Positions 42,044 through 51,288 of a DNA stretch of 64,000 nucleotides are shown piece after piece (within the stretch, counting starts at the first letter, position 1; every line of letters begins with the position of its first letter). Below the pieces are notes generated by a model. That model was not told the origin of the DNA, ran no database searches, and saw only the letters and a list, made by a program, of their open reading frames with translations. Both the position numbers and the translations under genes were made by a program. The stretch is taken from contig NZ_CABPTY010000001.1 in NCBI RefSeq assembly GCF_902460415.1, positions 783,538 to 847,537 of the forward strand, in the 5' to 3' direction. Origin of the DNA: Campylobacter_A concisus_Y (GTDB lineage: Bacteria > Campylobacterota > Campylobacteria > Campylobacterales > Campylobacteraceae).

Positions 42044-45000
42044 ATGCCGATCTTTAATACAAAATTCTTACTAACCCAAGATCAAGACGAAGAAAAGCTT
42101 AAAAAGCGTTATATAAATTTGCAAATGTATCAGGCAAAAGCTAGCGACATTAAGAGCTTCAAAGAAGAGAAATTTCAAACTCAGTTTCTAAAAGATATCT
42201 TTGAAGACTGCCTTGGCTACACTTTGGACACTACTAATCCTACAAATTTCAATCTTGAACGTGAGAAAAAGAACGAAACTGACGGCAAAAAAGCAGATGG
42301 GGCGATACTGATAAATGGCGAAGTTAGATGCGTGATCGAGCTAAAAGATCAGACTACACAGCATCTTGATAAAACTCCGTCCAACCGCGAGCTTAGCCCA
42401 GTAGATCAAGCTTTTCGCTATTTTATCTCGCATGAAAATGCCAAATATGTCGTTGTTTCAAATTTTAATGAACTGCGTTTTTACATCGGCAATAAAACAA
42501 CATTTGAAAAATTTGACCTTTTTACAGCAAGCTTTGACGAGTTTAAAAGACTTCATTTGCTGCTTAGCTTTGAGAGCATTAGCACGGATCTGCCGCTAAA
42601 GCTAAAAGAGAAATTTGCCACTCACGAGCGCGAAATTTCAAATAAATTTTATAAAGACTTTAGCACATTTAGACTTACTCTTTTTAAAAATATTTGCAAA
42701 AACAATACTAGCGTTGATAAAAATAGGCTTTTAAGCCTAACTCAAAAACTATGTGATAGGTTTGTCTTTATACTATTTGCCGAAGACCGCGGACTACTAA
42801 GACTTCGCACGATAGCCGAGATAAAAGATAAATTTCAAAACCAAGTTACTGAGCTTAGTTTTTATGACTTTTACAAAATTTACTTTAAAGCCATTGATGA
42901 AGGCAGTGAACGTCTTGATATCAAACGCTATAATGGCGGTCTTTTTGCCACAGATACTGAGCTTGATGGACTAAAGATAGACGATAGCGTACTTGAAGCG
43001 CAGTTTTTAAGCGACTATGACTTTTTAAGCGACATCGGTGTAAATATCCTAGGACATATCTTTGAAAGCTCACTAAACGACCTTGAAGAGCTAAATGCGC
43101 AAATAAATGGTGATGAGTTTGATGCCAAGCAGAGCAAACGCAAAAAAGATGGCATATTTTATACGCCAGAGTTTATAACAGAATTTATAGTTGAAAATTC
43201 GCTTGGTGCGCTTTGTAAGGCCAAAAAAGATGAGCTAGGGCTTGATCTAAATGAGTTACTAGCACCAAAAAATCCCAAAAAATTGACCAAAGCAGAAAGT
43301 GAGATCAAAGACAAAATTTATGCTTACCGTGAGTGGCTCTTATCTCTTAAGATACTTGATCCAGCTTGTGGCTCTGGTGCGTTTTTAAACCAAGCTTTAG
43401 AATTTCTCATTAGCGAGCATGGCGCATTAGACACTTACCGCAAAGTATATGAGGGCGAGGGCTTGGGGCTTTACGATATAGAAAGCACGATTTTAGAAAA
43501 TAACCTTTACGGCGTAGATATAAATGCCGATGCAGTCGAGATCGCCAGACTATCTCTTTGGCTCCGCACAGCTGCCAAGGGACGAGTTTTAACAGATCTT
43601 AGTAAAAATTTAGTAGCAGCAAACTCGCTTTTAGAATTTCCTTTTGACTTTAAATTTGATGTCGTTATCGGCAATCCTCCCTATGTCAGACAAGAGGCGA
43701 TAAAAGAGCAAAAGCCAGCCCTACAAAAATATAAAGCTTATAGCGGCACGGCTGATTTGTTTGTCTATTTTTATGAGCTTGGCATTACACACCTAAAAGA
43801 AAATGGACTTTTAGGTTTTATATGTTCAAATAAATTTTTCCGTGCCAGCTATGGTAAAAATTTACGTAAATTTATATTAGAAAATACACAAATAACACAC
43901 ATTATCGATTTTACTGGGGTTAGAGTTTTTGAAGACGCAAGTGTAGATAGTGCGATTACCATTTTTAAAAAAATAAGAGCTGATGAAAATTCAAAATTTA
44001 ATTTCCTAGCTTCGAGCACCATAAATTTAAAAATGCAAAAATTTATCCAAATACCACAATCCACACTAACCGAAACAAATTTCACTTTCCTCGATAACAG
44101 CAAATTTGAGCTAAAAAGCAAGATCGAAAAAGTTGCAAGACCATTAAAAGATTGGGGTGTAAATATTTATCGTGGAATTTTAACTGGATTAAACGAAGCA
44201 TTCATTGTAGATAGCGACACTCGTGATAAAATTTTAAGTACTTGCATTGGGGACGAAAGAGAACAGACACAAAAGCTCATTAGACCGATCTTAAGGGGTC
44301 GAGACATAAAGCGTTATGACTATGAGTGGGCTGGGCTGTGGCTCATAAATATTCATAATGGATATGGCACCAAGCCTCGCATAAATATAGATAATTTTCC
44401 TAAGCTAAAACTATATCTTGATAAATTTGAGCCGAAACTTTCCAATCGTTCTGATAAAGGAGCCACTCCTTATAATCTGCGAAACTGCGCATATCTGGAG
44501 GAATTCGAAAAAGAGAAAATTTTATGCGCCAGAATGGTACAAAGCCCAAAATTTGCTTACGATGCAAATAATAATATTCCAGACAATACTGCATATTGCA
44601 TAACTGGCGAAAATCTAAAATTTTTATTAGCCTTTTTAAATTCAACAGCTGTTTATAAAATTTTCAACTTTTTCTATGCTGGAGGCGGACTTGAAGGCGA
44701 AATAAAAATAAATCGCTTAGAGATTTTACCTATCCCACAAATCACGCCACAAAATGAAAATTTAGCAAACGAGATAATAAATTTGGTCGATGAAATTTTA
44801 AAAGCCAATGAAAAAATCAAGCTTTATGAGAAGCACATGCCTACTTTAACTCTTGATGAAAAGCTAGAAGCCAAAGAAAATATCGACGCGCTAAACGACA
44901 AAATCAAGGCAAGTGACGAAAAAATAGACAAACTTGTCTTTGAGCTTTATGAACTAACAAGCGATGAGATTGCGCTTATAACAGGGGGGGGGGAAATTGA

Positions 45001-45082
45001 CGGTATAACAAAAATTTACATATACATCTTACAAAGGGGAGAAAATGAACCAATTAGAGCTTTATTACAATCAGCCGCTTAA
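42044..45082 (+). CDS. Type IIG restriction-modification enzyme with C-terminal poly-G tract
   Basis: 1012 residues. One chain carries nuclease, methyltransferase and target recognition. Nuclease: PD-(D/E)XK site with Asp85 (ADG) and ELK at 99-101. Methyltransferase: SAM motif I DPACGSGAF near residue 442 and catalytic NPPY near 545, the N6-adenine gamma class. The target recognition part (about 690-930) includes WGVNIYRGILTGLNEAF and PILRGRDIKRY. Family members usually end near LYELTSDEIALI, just where G10 (44984-44993) occurs. With ten G the frame adds a 29-residue tail and runs over the start of the next gene. With nine it ends KLTV at 45008; with eight or eleven it stops at once. This is a Campylobacter-type phase-variable site. 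Confidence 0.92.
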   Translation: MPIFNTKFLLTQDQDEEKLKKRYINLQMYQAKASDIKSFKEEKFQTQFLKDIFEDCLGYTLDTTNPTNFNLEREKKNETDGKKADGAILINGEVRCVIELKDQTTQHLDKTPSNRELSPVDQAFRYFISHENAKYVVVSNFNELRFYIGNKTTFEKFDLFTASFDEFKRLHLLLSFESISTDLPLKLKEKFATHEREISNKFYKDFSTFRLTLFKNICKNNTSVDKNRLLSLTQKLCDRFVFILFAEDRGLLRLRTIAEIKDKFQNQVTELSFYDFYKIYFKAIDEGSERLDIKRYNGGLFATDTELDGLKIDDSVLEAQFLSDYDFLSDIGVNILGHIFESSLNDLEELNAQINGDEFDAKQSKRKKDGIFYTPEFITEFIVENSLGALCKAKKDELGLDLNELLAPKNPKKLTKAESEIKDKIYAYREWLLSLKILDPACGSGAFLNQALEFLISEHGALDTYRKVYEGEGLGLYDIESTILENNLYGVDINADAVEIARLSLWLRTAAKGRVLTDLSKNLVAANSLLEFPFDFKFDVVIGNPPYVRQEAIKEQKPALQKYKAYSGTADLFVYFYELGITHLKENGLLGFICSNKFFRASYGKNLRKFILENTQITHIIDFTGVRVFEDASVDSAITIFKKIRADENSKFNFLASSTINLKMQKFIQIPQSTLTETNFTFLDNSKFELKSKIEKVARPLKDWGVNIYRGILTGLNEAFIVDSDTRDKILSTCIGDEREQTQKLIRPILRGRDIKRYDYEWAGLWLINIHNGYGTKPRINIDNFPKLKLYLDKFEPKLSNRSDKGATPYNLRNCAYLEEFEKEKILCARMVQSPKFAYDANNNIPDNTAYCITGENLKFLLAFLNSTAVYKIFNFFYAGGGLEGEIKINRLEILPIPQITPQNENLANEIINLVDEILKANEKIKLYEKHMPTLTLDEKLEAKENIDALNDKIKASDEKIDKLVFELYELTSDEIALITGGGEIDGITKIYIYILQRGENEPIRALLQSAA
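44984..44993 (+). repeat. G10 homopolymer (phase-variation tract)
   Basis: Ten consecutive G in an AT-rich genome, in codons TGGGE near the 3' end of the type IIG gene. In Campylobacter, G tracts of this length change length during replication and switch genes. It is the only G/C tract of eight or more noticed in the window. Confidence 0.9.
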
Positions 45083-46139
45083 ATCAAGTAAATTTATCCC
45101 CAGAAAATACGAAATCATCTCGCCAAAGACGCTTATAATAGGCGCCATTTCAAGTGGCAAAACAGCCCTTGTTTATGAGTTTTTGAGCCATTATAAAAGC
45201 GAAGAAAGACTTTATGTAAATTTAGACGATCTAAGGATAGACAGAGCCTTGCTTTTAGCAAATTTAAAAGAATTTTTAGAAAAAAATGCTCAGATAAAGG
45301 TTCTTGCAGTTGAAAATTTACAAGCCGCCGACCTTATAAATTTAGGCTTTTTAAAGGGTGCAACACTTGAAAATATCATCCTTACAAGCAAGGAATTTTC
45401 ACTCACGATTGACGGCTTTGCTCGTATAAATTTAAACTATCTCGATTACGAGGAATTTATACTATTTTTTAAGAAAAATTTGGATCAAGATCTGCTTTTT
45501 AGCTACTTTTTGGCTCACGGCAACGAGATAGCAAGTGCTTTTTTGGACTCCAGCGAGGTCACAGCTCACTTACAACAGCTCTTAAGAGCAAATTTAAGCG
45601 AGCAAAGTATTGCGATTTTAAAAGAATGTGCTCCAAAATGCCACGATATGCTTAGTACTTTTGGTATCTACAAAAACCTAAAAGAGCAGATGAAAATCTC
45701 AAAAGATAGTGTCTATAACACAGTAGCCAGCCTTAATGAAAATGGCTTTATAGAATTAGTACCAAATTTAGATGAGAGCAGCACGAGTAAAAAGCTCTAC
45801 TTTACAAATTTTGCACTTCGCAACGCTTTATACCTAAAAAAGGATTTTTTAGCTGTCTTTGCAAATGTCGTTTTTTGCGAATTGCTTAAATTTAAAGATG
45901 AAATTTACTACACAAAAGAGATTGATTTCTTCCTTAATAAAAGGAAGATCGCGATCATCTGTGTACCGTTTTCTGCACCAGAGATCATCTTTTTAAAATT
46001 TAAAAAACTCCACGCAAGCTTAAAAGAGCTGGGTGTAAGTAAGCTTCAGATAATCAGCGTCGCAAACCAAGCCGAGCTTAGCTTTGAGGGCATAAAATGC
46101 GAAATTTTGCCCTTTTCTAGGTGGAGTCTAGGTTTATAA
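45045..46139 (+). CDS. AAA-type ATPase (AAA_14/DUF4143-like)
   Basis: 364 residues. The Walker A motif is GAISSGKTA (about 33-41). At the Walker B place the sequence is IKVLAVENLQ, lacking the usual DE. A sensor-like NIILTSKEF follows, then LDYEEFILFF, the Arg/Glu region of the AAA_14 family. A winged-helix segment (SKDSVYNTVASLNENGFIELV, about 225-245) and a C-terminal part resembling the DUF4143 nuclease-like fold (KEIDFFLNKRKIAIICVPF) complete it, though the usual EVK lysine is not seen. GGGGAG lies before the ATG. Its first 38 bases overlap the type IIG frame when the tract has ten G. Function unknown. Confidence 0.75.
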   Translation: MNQLELYYNQPLKSSKFIPRKYEIISPKTLIIGAISSGKTALVYEFLSHYKSEERLYVNLDDLRIDRALLLANLKEFLEKNAQIKVLAVENLQAADLINLGFLKGATLENIILTSKEFSLTIDGFARINLNYLDYEEFILFFKKNLDQDLLFSYFLAHGNEIASAFLDSSEVTAHLQQLLRANLSEQSIAILKECAPKCHDMLSTFGIYKNLKEQMKISKDSVYNTVASLNENGFIELVPNLDESSTSKKLYFTNFALRNALYLKKDFLAVFANVVFCELLKFKDEIYYTKEIDFFLNKRKIAIICVPFSAPEIIFLKFKKLHASLKELGVSKLQIISVANQAELSFEGIKCEILPFSRWSLGL

Positions 46140-46188
46140 ATTTAAACCTTTATTTGATTATTGTTTTAAAAGCTTAAAGTAAAGAAGC

Positions 46189-46194
46189 TATAAT
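46189..46194 (+). promoter_or_regulatory. -10 element upstream of the 46218 gene
   Basis: TATAAT in AAGCTATAATCAAAA, 23 bases before the ATG. It suggests a separate promoter for this gene and rnhB. Confidence 0.65.
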
Positions 46195-46217
46195 CAAAAA
46201 AACTATAAAGGACGGAC

Positions 46218-47072
46218 ATGAGAGCATTTATTGGGATTTTTATACTTATAGTAGGTCTATTTGGCTATGAGATAAATCACGAAAACTGGGCAAAATTTTA
46301 TAAATTTATTGGTGAGGCAAATGGTATAAAATTTGAAGTTTATATGAACTATTTTAAAGATGAATTTGAAAATTTTAAGCAAAGTAAGAGCTTTAAAGTG
46401 CCGGCCAAGATAAGCGGACATATCTTTTTTGATGGTACAAAATACGACTACGAAAAAGGTAATCTTGAGCAAAATAGCAGTGAAATTTCGTCGCTAAATG
46501 CTGTATCTGATAAGATAAATTTAGACGTTAAAAATGAAAATGGCGAGCTAAAGGGCAAAATAATCGTTAAAAACAAAGCCTATAATGCGACTATCAAAAA
46601 AGAAAAAGAGTATGAAATGCTAAATATTGGCATCCAAATGATTGAAGCAAATGGCACGAGATACGAAGCTATAATTAACGATATATTTGCCAAAGAATCG
46701 GCTAAAAAAAATAAGAATAAATTACTCTCGACGCTTTATGACTTAAAAAGCGAACGTAAAAAATGGCCAAATAACCAATTTGAAAGCCTAGATAACATCT
46801 ACTATATAAATGACAAAATAAAAAGCATCTGCACCTATAAAAATAATAAAACTAGCTGCGATGTCGTCTTGCTTAAAACCAACAAAAAGCTAAAGTTAAA
46901 GCAGATTTTTAAAGATATGAACGACCCCCATCTAAAAGCAATCCTCGCAACAGCAGGCGTTAGCGAAAATTTTGTACTTTCGCCACTTGGGCTTACCTTT
47001 TTAAATGAGGAGCAAATTAGCGTGCCACTTGATGAGCTAAGACCTTACTTTAGCGATGAAATCGGACTTTAA
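46218..47072 (+). CDS. Exported protein of unknown function with a DUF3298-like end
   Basis: 284 residues with a signal peptide (MRAFIGIFILIVGLFGYE). The N-terminal part seems to be a beta-rich domain on a small molecule or glycan theme (VPAKISGHIFFDGTKYDYEKG). Near the C-terminus LSPLGLTFLNEEQISVPLDELRPYFSDE resembles the end of DUF3298/RsiV proteins (FxLTxxGLxF...VxIPxxEL). It overlaps rnhB by one base. The signal peptide and fold place it in the periplasm; no reaction can be named. Confidence 0.75.
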   Translation: MRAFIGIFILIVGLFGYEINHENWAKFYKFIGEANGIKFEVYMNYFKDEFENFKQSKSFKVPAKISGHIFFDGTKYDYEKGNLEQNSSEISSLNAVSDKINLDVKNENGELKGKIIVKNKAYNATIKKEKEYEMLNIGIQMIEANGTRYEAIINDIFAKESAKKNKNKLLSTLYDLKSERKKWPNNQFESLDNIYYINDKIKSICTYKNNKTSCDVVLLKTNKKLKLKQIFKDMNDPHLKAILATAGVSENFVLSPLGLTFLNEEQISVPLDELRPYFSDEIGL

Positions 47073-47623
47073 TGGCAAAAATTTGTGGCATAGATGAAGC
47101 TGGGCGTGGGGCTTTAGCTGGGCCTTTAAGTGTAGCGGCCTGCGTGCTTAATAAAGAAATTTCAGGCTTAAACGACTCCAAAAAACTAACTGCAAAAAAG
47201 CGCGAGGAGCTTTTTAAAGAGATTATAAAAAGCTCAAATTTTCTCATCATCTACTTCTCAAATGCGCAAATAGACGAACTTGGGCTAAGCGAGTGCTTAA
47301 GACGAGCGCTCAAAATTTTTAAGGCGCATTTTGAGGGTTTTGAGATCATTTATGATGGTAATTTAGACTATGGCGTTGGTATCACAACGATGATAAAAGC
47401 TGATAGCAAAGTCGCTGGGGTAAGCGCTGCTAGCATATTAGCAAAGGTTAGCCGTGATAGTTTGATGAAAGGCTGGGATAAAATTTACTCAAAGTATGGC
47501 TTTGCTGGACACAAAGGATATGGCACAAAGGCGCATCTAGAAGCCATTGCTAAGTTTGGCTATTCAAGTCTTCATAGAAAAAGCTTTGTAGTAAAATCTT
47601 TTGAAAAATCTCTATTTGACTAA
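47072..47623 (+). CDS. rnhB: Ribonuclease HII
   Basis: 183 residues. It removes RNA from RNA-DNA hybrids and single ribonucleotides from DNA. The active-site start CGIDEAGRGALAGPL holds Asp7 and Glu8. The later acidic residues lie in IIYDGNLDYG and KADSKVAGVSAASILAKVSRD, and the C-terminal HKGYGTKAHLEAI is family-typical. It ends at a strong terminator. Confidence 0.95.
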   Translation: MAKICGIDEAGRGALAGPLSVAACVLNKEISGLNDSKKLTAKKREELFKEIIKSSNFLIIYFSNAQIDELGLSECLRRALKIFKAHFEGFEIIYDGNLDYGVGITTMIKADSKVAGVSAASILAKVSRDSLMKGWDKIYSKYGFAGHKGYGTKAHLEAIAKFGYSSLHRKSFVVKSFEKSLFD

Positions 47624-47629
47624 GATTAA

Positions 47630-47670
47630 TTATCTAAGCATCAAATAGATGCCTAGATAACGCCTTTTTT
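47630..47670 (+). terminator. Intrinsic terminator after rnhB
   Basis: Stem TTATCTA..GCATC / GATGC..TAGATAA with loop AAATA (one mismatch position), followed by CGCCTTTTTT on the plus strand. It lies at the tpx stop as well, so it may serve both directions. Confidence 0.8.
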
Positions 47671-48193
47671 AATGGCAGCCACAACCGCAACTACCGCTAC
47701 TTTTAATAGCATCAAATACTGCATCGTAGTTTGGCTCTTCTGTCACTTCAGGGACGATTTGTTTGTGAATTATTACGCCATCATTGATGACAAATACCGC
47801 TCTTGCAAGTAGCCCTTTTAGCGGGCCATCGCTCATTAAAACGCCATAGTTTTTAGCAAATTCTCTGTATCTAAAGTCGCTTCCAACACATAAATTTTCT
47901 ATGCCTTCAGTCGTGCAAAATCTCCCCATCGCAAATGGTAAATCATTTGAGATGATGCTTAGTTTTACACCATGTTTGCCAGCTACTTTTTCGTTAAATT
48001 TACGAGCCTCTGCTGCGCAAACGCCAGTATCAAGTGATGGCAAGCAGACAAGTACTTCTACACCATTACTTCCGCCTACACTAAACTCGCTAAGATCTTG
48101 TGCTACGACTTTTGCTTCAGGCGCATAAGAGCCTACAAAGACCTCGTTTCCACTTAAATTTACCTCACTACCTTTAAATTTTGTAGTTGCCAT
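47669..48193 (-). CDS. tpx: Thiol peroxidase with a cysteine-rich C-terminal tail
   Basis: 174 residues of the atypical 2-Cys peroxiredoxin family. It reduces hydrogen peroxide and organic peroxides. LPSLDTGVCAAEARKFNEKV holds the peroxidatic Cys. The resolving Cys lies in IENLCVGSDFR. The usual Tpx ends near residue 165; this one continues SSGSCGCGCH, with three cysteines and a His. The tail looks metal- or redox-active; that is inference. It follows the PLP enzyme gene by 14 bases. Confidence 0.94.
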   Translation of the reverse strand: MATTKFKGSEVNLSGNEVFVGSYAPEAKVVAQDLSEFSVGGSNGVEVLVCLPSLDTGVCAAEARKFNEKVAGKHGVKLSIISNDLPFAMGRFCTTEGIENLCVGSDFRYREFAKNYGVLMSDGPLKGLLARAVFVINDGVIIHKQIVPEVTEEPNYDAVFDAIKSSGSCGCGCH

Positions 48194-48207
48194 ATTTATC
48201 TCCTTTA

Positions 48208-49350
48208 TTATTTTTTTGCTTTTTTAAATGCTTGATCAAGATCTGCTATTAGATCATCAGCGTTTTCGATACCGATTGCTAATCGAAGCAAGTTTTGCTT
48301 TATGCCGATCTTATCTAGCACCTCTTTTGGATACGCCTCATGCGTCATCGTTGCAGGCCTGCAAATGAGGCTTTCTACGCCACCAAGACTTACCGCTAGA
48401 TCAAAAATTTCTAGCGATTTTACAAATTTATTTACATCATATTTTTCATCAAGCTCAAATGAGATGAGCGCGCCAATGTCGCTTGCTTGAGCTGCTTGTA
48501 TCTTTGCCTCTTGCTCGCTATATGAGCCAGCAAAATGCACCACGCTAACAGCGTCATTATTCTGCAAAAATTTGATTATTTTATGGGTATTTTGCGTTTG
48601 CCTATCAAACCTAACGCTAAGCGTTTTAAGCCCACGTATTAGGTAGTATGCGTCCATCGGGCTGATGATGCCACCAAGCGTGTTTTTAGCAAACTTTATC
48701 TTCTCAGCCAAAGCATCGTCGTTTAGCGTGACAATACCAGCGATCACGTCAGCGTGTCCGCCGATATATTTTGTAGCACTATAAACCACGATATCAGCTC
48801 CATGATCAAGCACTCTTTGATAATAAGGCGTTAAAAATGTGTTATCCACGATGACTAGAGCGCCTTTTTTGTGAGCGATCTTTGAAATTCTAGCGATATC
48901 TGTCACTCTTAAGAGGGGATTTGACGGAGTTTCGATAAATATCGCCGCCACGTCGTCACTTATATCATCTTCGCTTAAAAAATTTAGATCATCTATAAAT
49001 TCGCTCTTTATGCCGTGGCTTTCAAAAACGGTTGTAACATATCTATAAGTGCCGCCATAGACGTTACTATTTAGCAGAACCTTTCGCCCAGTTTTTATAA
49101 GGCTAAGTGCGGCTGCTGTTGCTGCCATGCCTGAGCCAAAGCTAAATGCGTATTTGCTGGCTTCAACCTTTGCAAAAATTTCATCAAATGCTTTTTTGGT
49201 TGGGTTGCTACCACGAGAATATGCAAATTCTTGAAAATTTTCAAGATCATCTTGCACAAATGTACTTGCTAAAAAAATAGGCGGAATGACAGCTTTATTT
49301 GGATTATTTTTAGCTTCAATGCCTTTTACGATCAAGGTATCAAGTTTCAT
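48208..49350 (-). CDS. Cys/Met metabolism PLP enzyme (cystathionine gamma-synthase/lyase type)
   Basis: 380 residues. The fold-type I Cys/Met family is clear: YSRGSNPTKKAFDEIFAKVE, FSFGSGMAATAAALSL, PSNPLLRVTDIARI, VDNTFLTPYYQ, and the PLP lysine in YSATKYIGGHADVIAG (about residue 194). SLGGVESLICRPATMTHE at the end belongs to the gamma-synthase/lyase subgroup. MetB (cystathionine gamma-synthase) and cystathionine beta- or gamma-lyase cannot be told apart from sequence alone. Co-located with tpx. Confidence 0.9.
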   Translation of the reverse strand: MKLDTLIVKGIEAKNNPNKAVIPPIFLASTFVQDDLENFQEFAYSRGSNPTKKAFDEIFAKVEASKYAFSFGSGMAATAAALSLIKTGRKVLLNSNVYGGTYRYVTTVFESHGIKSEFIDDLNFLSEDDISDDVAAIFIETPSNPLLRVTDIARISKIAHKKGALVIVDNTFLTPYYQRVLDHGADIVVYSATKYIGGHADVIAGIVTLNDDALAEKIKFAKNTLGGIISPMDAYYLIRGLKTLSVRFDRQTQNTHKIIKFLQNNDAVSVVHFAGSYSEQEAKIQAAQASDIGALISFELDEKYDVNKFVKSLEIFDLAVSLGGVESLICRPATMTHEAYPKEVLDKIGIKQNLLRLAIGIENADDLIADLDQAFKKAKK

Positions 49351-49566
49351 AAATTTCCTTTTAAAATTTTATGAAATCTTACATAATAAAGATTAATCTT
49401 CCCCAAACCCACCCAAAACGTAGCTAAATCAGTAAGTGGTAGTAACATTTATTTTTAAGAATACATTTTTTAAATTGCTGGGATAAATTTAAGCTTTTGC
49501 TCTCTCCCCGCAAGCCTAATAAATTTTTCTTTTTACTCGCCTTTAGCTACATTTCCACCATAAATT
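49351..49566. other. Intergenic region without recognised features
   Basis: 216 bases, AT-rich. It should include the promoter of the PLP enzyme gene. No tRNA, ORF or strong hairpin was found. Confidence 0.5.
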
Positions 49567-50025
49567 TTACTCTACAAGATCAACTTGCCAGTTTGCCTCT
49601 TGCAGCTTCATATCTAGCTCTCTGATCTCTTTGGATAGCTCGTCTATTTGCTTTTGAAGCATAGCCACATCAATACTACTTAAAATTTTTATCTCACTAT
49701 TTGAGTAAAGATCGACCTTTTGGCTTGCGCTTTTGGCAAAATCCCTAAGCACGCTTACTTTTTGGCTTAGCGTATCTTTTTTAGCGATCATTTCAGTTAG
49801 GCTCGCGCCTTCAAATTTTGCACTTGAGTTTGTTAAATTTATAGCCAAGATCAGCCTAAATAGCTCATCGCTTAGCCTATCAAGCTCTTTTAAAAGAAGC
49901 TTTGGATCTTCGCTAGGTCTTTCATTTTCTTGCATTTTTGCATTATCAAGCAACCTACCTTTTAGCTGCTCTAAACGTTTTTGTGTATCGGCTCTTAAAA
50001 TGAGAGCCTGAGCTAATTTCATCAT
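49567..50025 (-). CDS. DIP1984-family protein
   Basis: 152 residues, all helical. The family pattern is visible: MKLAQALILRADTQKRLEQLKGRLLDNAKMQENERPSEDP, then LLLKELDRLSDELFRLILAINLTNSSAKF, and a C-terminal coiled coil ending LQEANWQVDLVE. The group is sometimes labelled septicolysin-like, but no function is proven. It stands alone. Confidence 0.85.
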   Translation of the reverse strand: MMKLAQALILRADTQKRLEQLKGRLLDNAKMQENERPSEDPKLLLKELDRLSDELFRLILAINLTNSSAKFEGASLTEMIAKKDTLSQKVSVLRDFAKSASQKVDLYSNSEIKILSSIDVAMLQKQIDELSKEIRELDMKLQEANWQVDLVE

Positions 50026-50085
50026 TTTTCCTTTTGAAATATTAAATTGAGAGAAAATTTCAAATTATATTAGTATCTTTTGGGT

Positions 50086-50091
50086 TATAAT
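50086..50091 (+). promoter_or_regulatory. -10 element of the C-S lyase promoter
   Basis: TATAAT in GGGTTATAATTG, 30 bases before the ATG at 50122; TTAAGGAAA is the ribosome site. Confidence 0.7.
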
Positions 50092-50121
50092 TGATTTAAA
50101 ATTTTATTTTAAGGAAAAGCT

Positions 50122-51288
50122 ATGAAGTACGATTTTGATACGCTTATTAGCAGAGATGGCACTAACTCATCAAAATGGCGAATGAAAAACGATGTTTTGC
50201 CAATGTGGGTTGCTGATATGGATTTTAAGGCTGCACCTGAAATTTTAAATGCCCTACAAAAGCGTCTTGATAATGGCGTCTTTGGCTACTCATTCATTCC
50301 AGAAGAGTGGAATGAAGCGATTAAAGGCTGGTGGAAAAGGCGTCATGATGTTAGCTTTGAAAACGATTGGATGTGCTTTTGCACTGGTGTTATACCAGCG
50401 ATTTCAACTGCTATTAGAAGATTTAGTAATCCAGGAGATCAAATTTTAGTTCAAGCTCCTGTCTATCACGTATTTTTTAACTGCATTAAAAATAATGGCC
50501 GTGAAATTTTATCAAATGACCTTATCTATAAAGATGGCTCTTATGAGATTGATTTTGAAGACCTTGAAGCAAAGCTAGCTCAACCACTAACAACTATGAT
50601 GCTTCTTTGTAATCCTCACAATCCAATAGGAAAAATTTGGGACAAAGAGACGCTTAAAAAAATAGGCGAGCTTTGCTATAAGCATGATGTTTTGGTTATC
50701 AGCGATGAGATCCACTGCGACATAACTGATCCTGGTCTAAGCTATGTGCCATTTATCAGCGTTAGTGAAGAGTGTAAAAATAACTCAATCACATGCATCT
50801 CACCTACAAAAGCTTTTAATATCGCAGGACTTCAAAGCTCAGCCATCATCACGCCAAATGAGCAAATACGTGCCAGAATAAATGCAGCTGTAAATTATGA
50901 TGAGATAGGTGAGGCAAACGCATTTGCGATAACTGCGACAATAGCGGCATTTAACGATAGCCAAACATGGCTTGATGAGCTTAGAAATTATCTCTTTGAA
51001 AACAAAAAAATCGTTATAAATTTCATAAAAGAGCAAAATTTGCCAGTAAAACTTCTGCCTTCAAATGCGACTTATCTTTTATGGCTTGATTGCAGCGCGT
51101 TTTGCGAGGATTCAAGCGACTTTATGAATTTCTTGCGTGATAAAGCTGGACTTTGGCTAAATGACGGCAATGCTTACAGGGGAGATAGATTTTTCCTCCG
51201 TATGAACATAGCAACCCAAAGAGCCAGAGTGCTTGAGGGGCTAAAACGCTTACAAAATGGTATAAATTTATACACTTCAAAAAGATAA
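50122..51288 (+). CDS. MalY/PatB-type PLP C-S lyase (aminotransferase fold)
   Basis: 388 residues. The class I/II aminotransferase fold of the MalY/PatB branch: MKYDFDTLISRDGTNSSKWRMKN, LPMWVADMDFKAAPEIL, FGYSFIPEEWNEAIKGWWKRRH, LLCNPHNPIGKIWDKETL, ISDEIHCDI and the PLP lysine in SPTKAFNIAGLQSS (about residue 232). Such enzymes cleave cystathionine or cysteine conjugates (beta-lyase). It could supply homocysteine together with the PLP enzyme encoded 0.8 kb away. Confidence 0.93.
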   Translation: MKYDFDTLISRDGTNSSKWRMKNDVLPMWVADMDFKAAPEILNALQKRLDNGVFGYSFIPEEWNEAIKGWWKRRHDVSFENDWMCFCTGVIPAISTAIRRFSNPGDQILVQAPVYHVFFNCIKNNGREILSNDLIYKDGSYEIDFEDLEAKLAQPLTTMMLLCNPHNPIGKIWDKETLKKIGELCYKHDVLVISDEIHCDITDPGLSYVPFISVSEECKNNSITCISPTKAFNIAGLQSSAIITPNEQIRARINAAVNYDEIGEANAFAITATIAAFNDSQTWLDELRNYLFENKKIVINFIKEQNLPVKLLPSNATYLLWLDCSAFCEDSSDFMNFLRDKAGLWLNDGNAYRGDRFFLRMNIATQRARVLEGLKRLQNGINLYTSKR

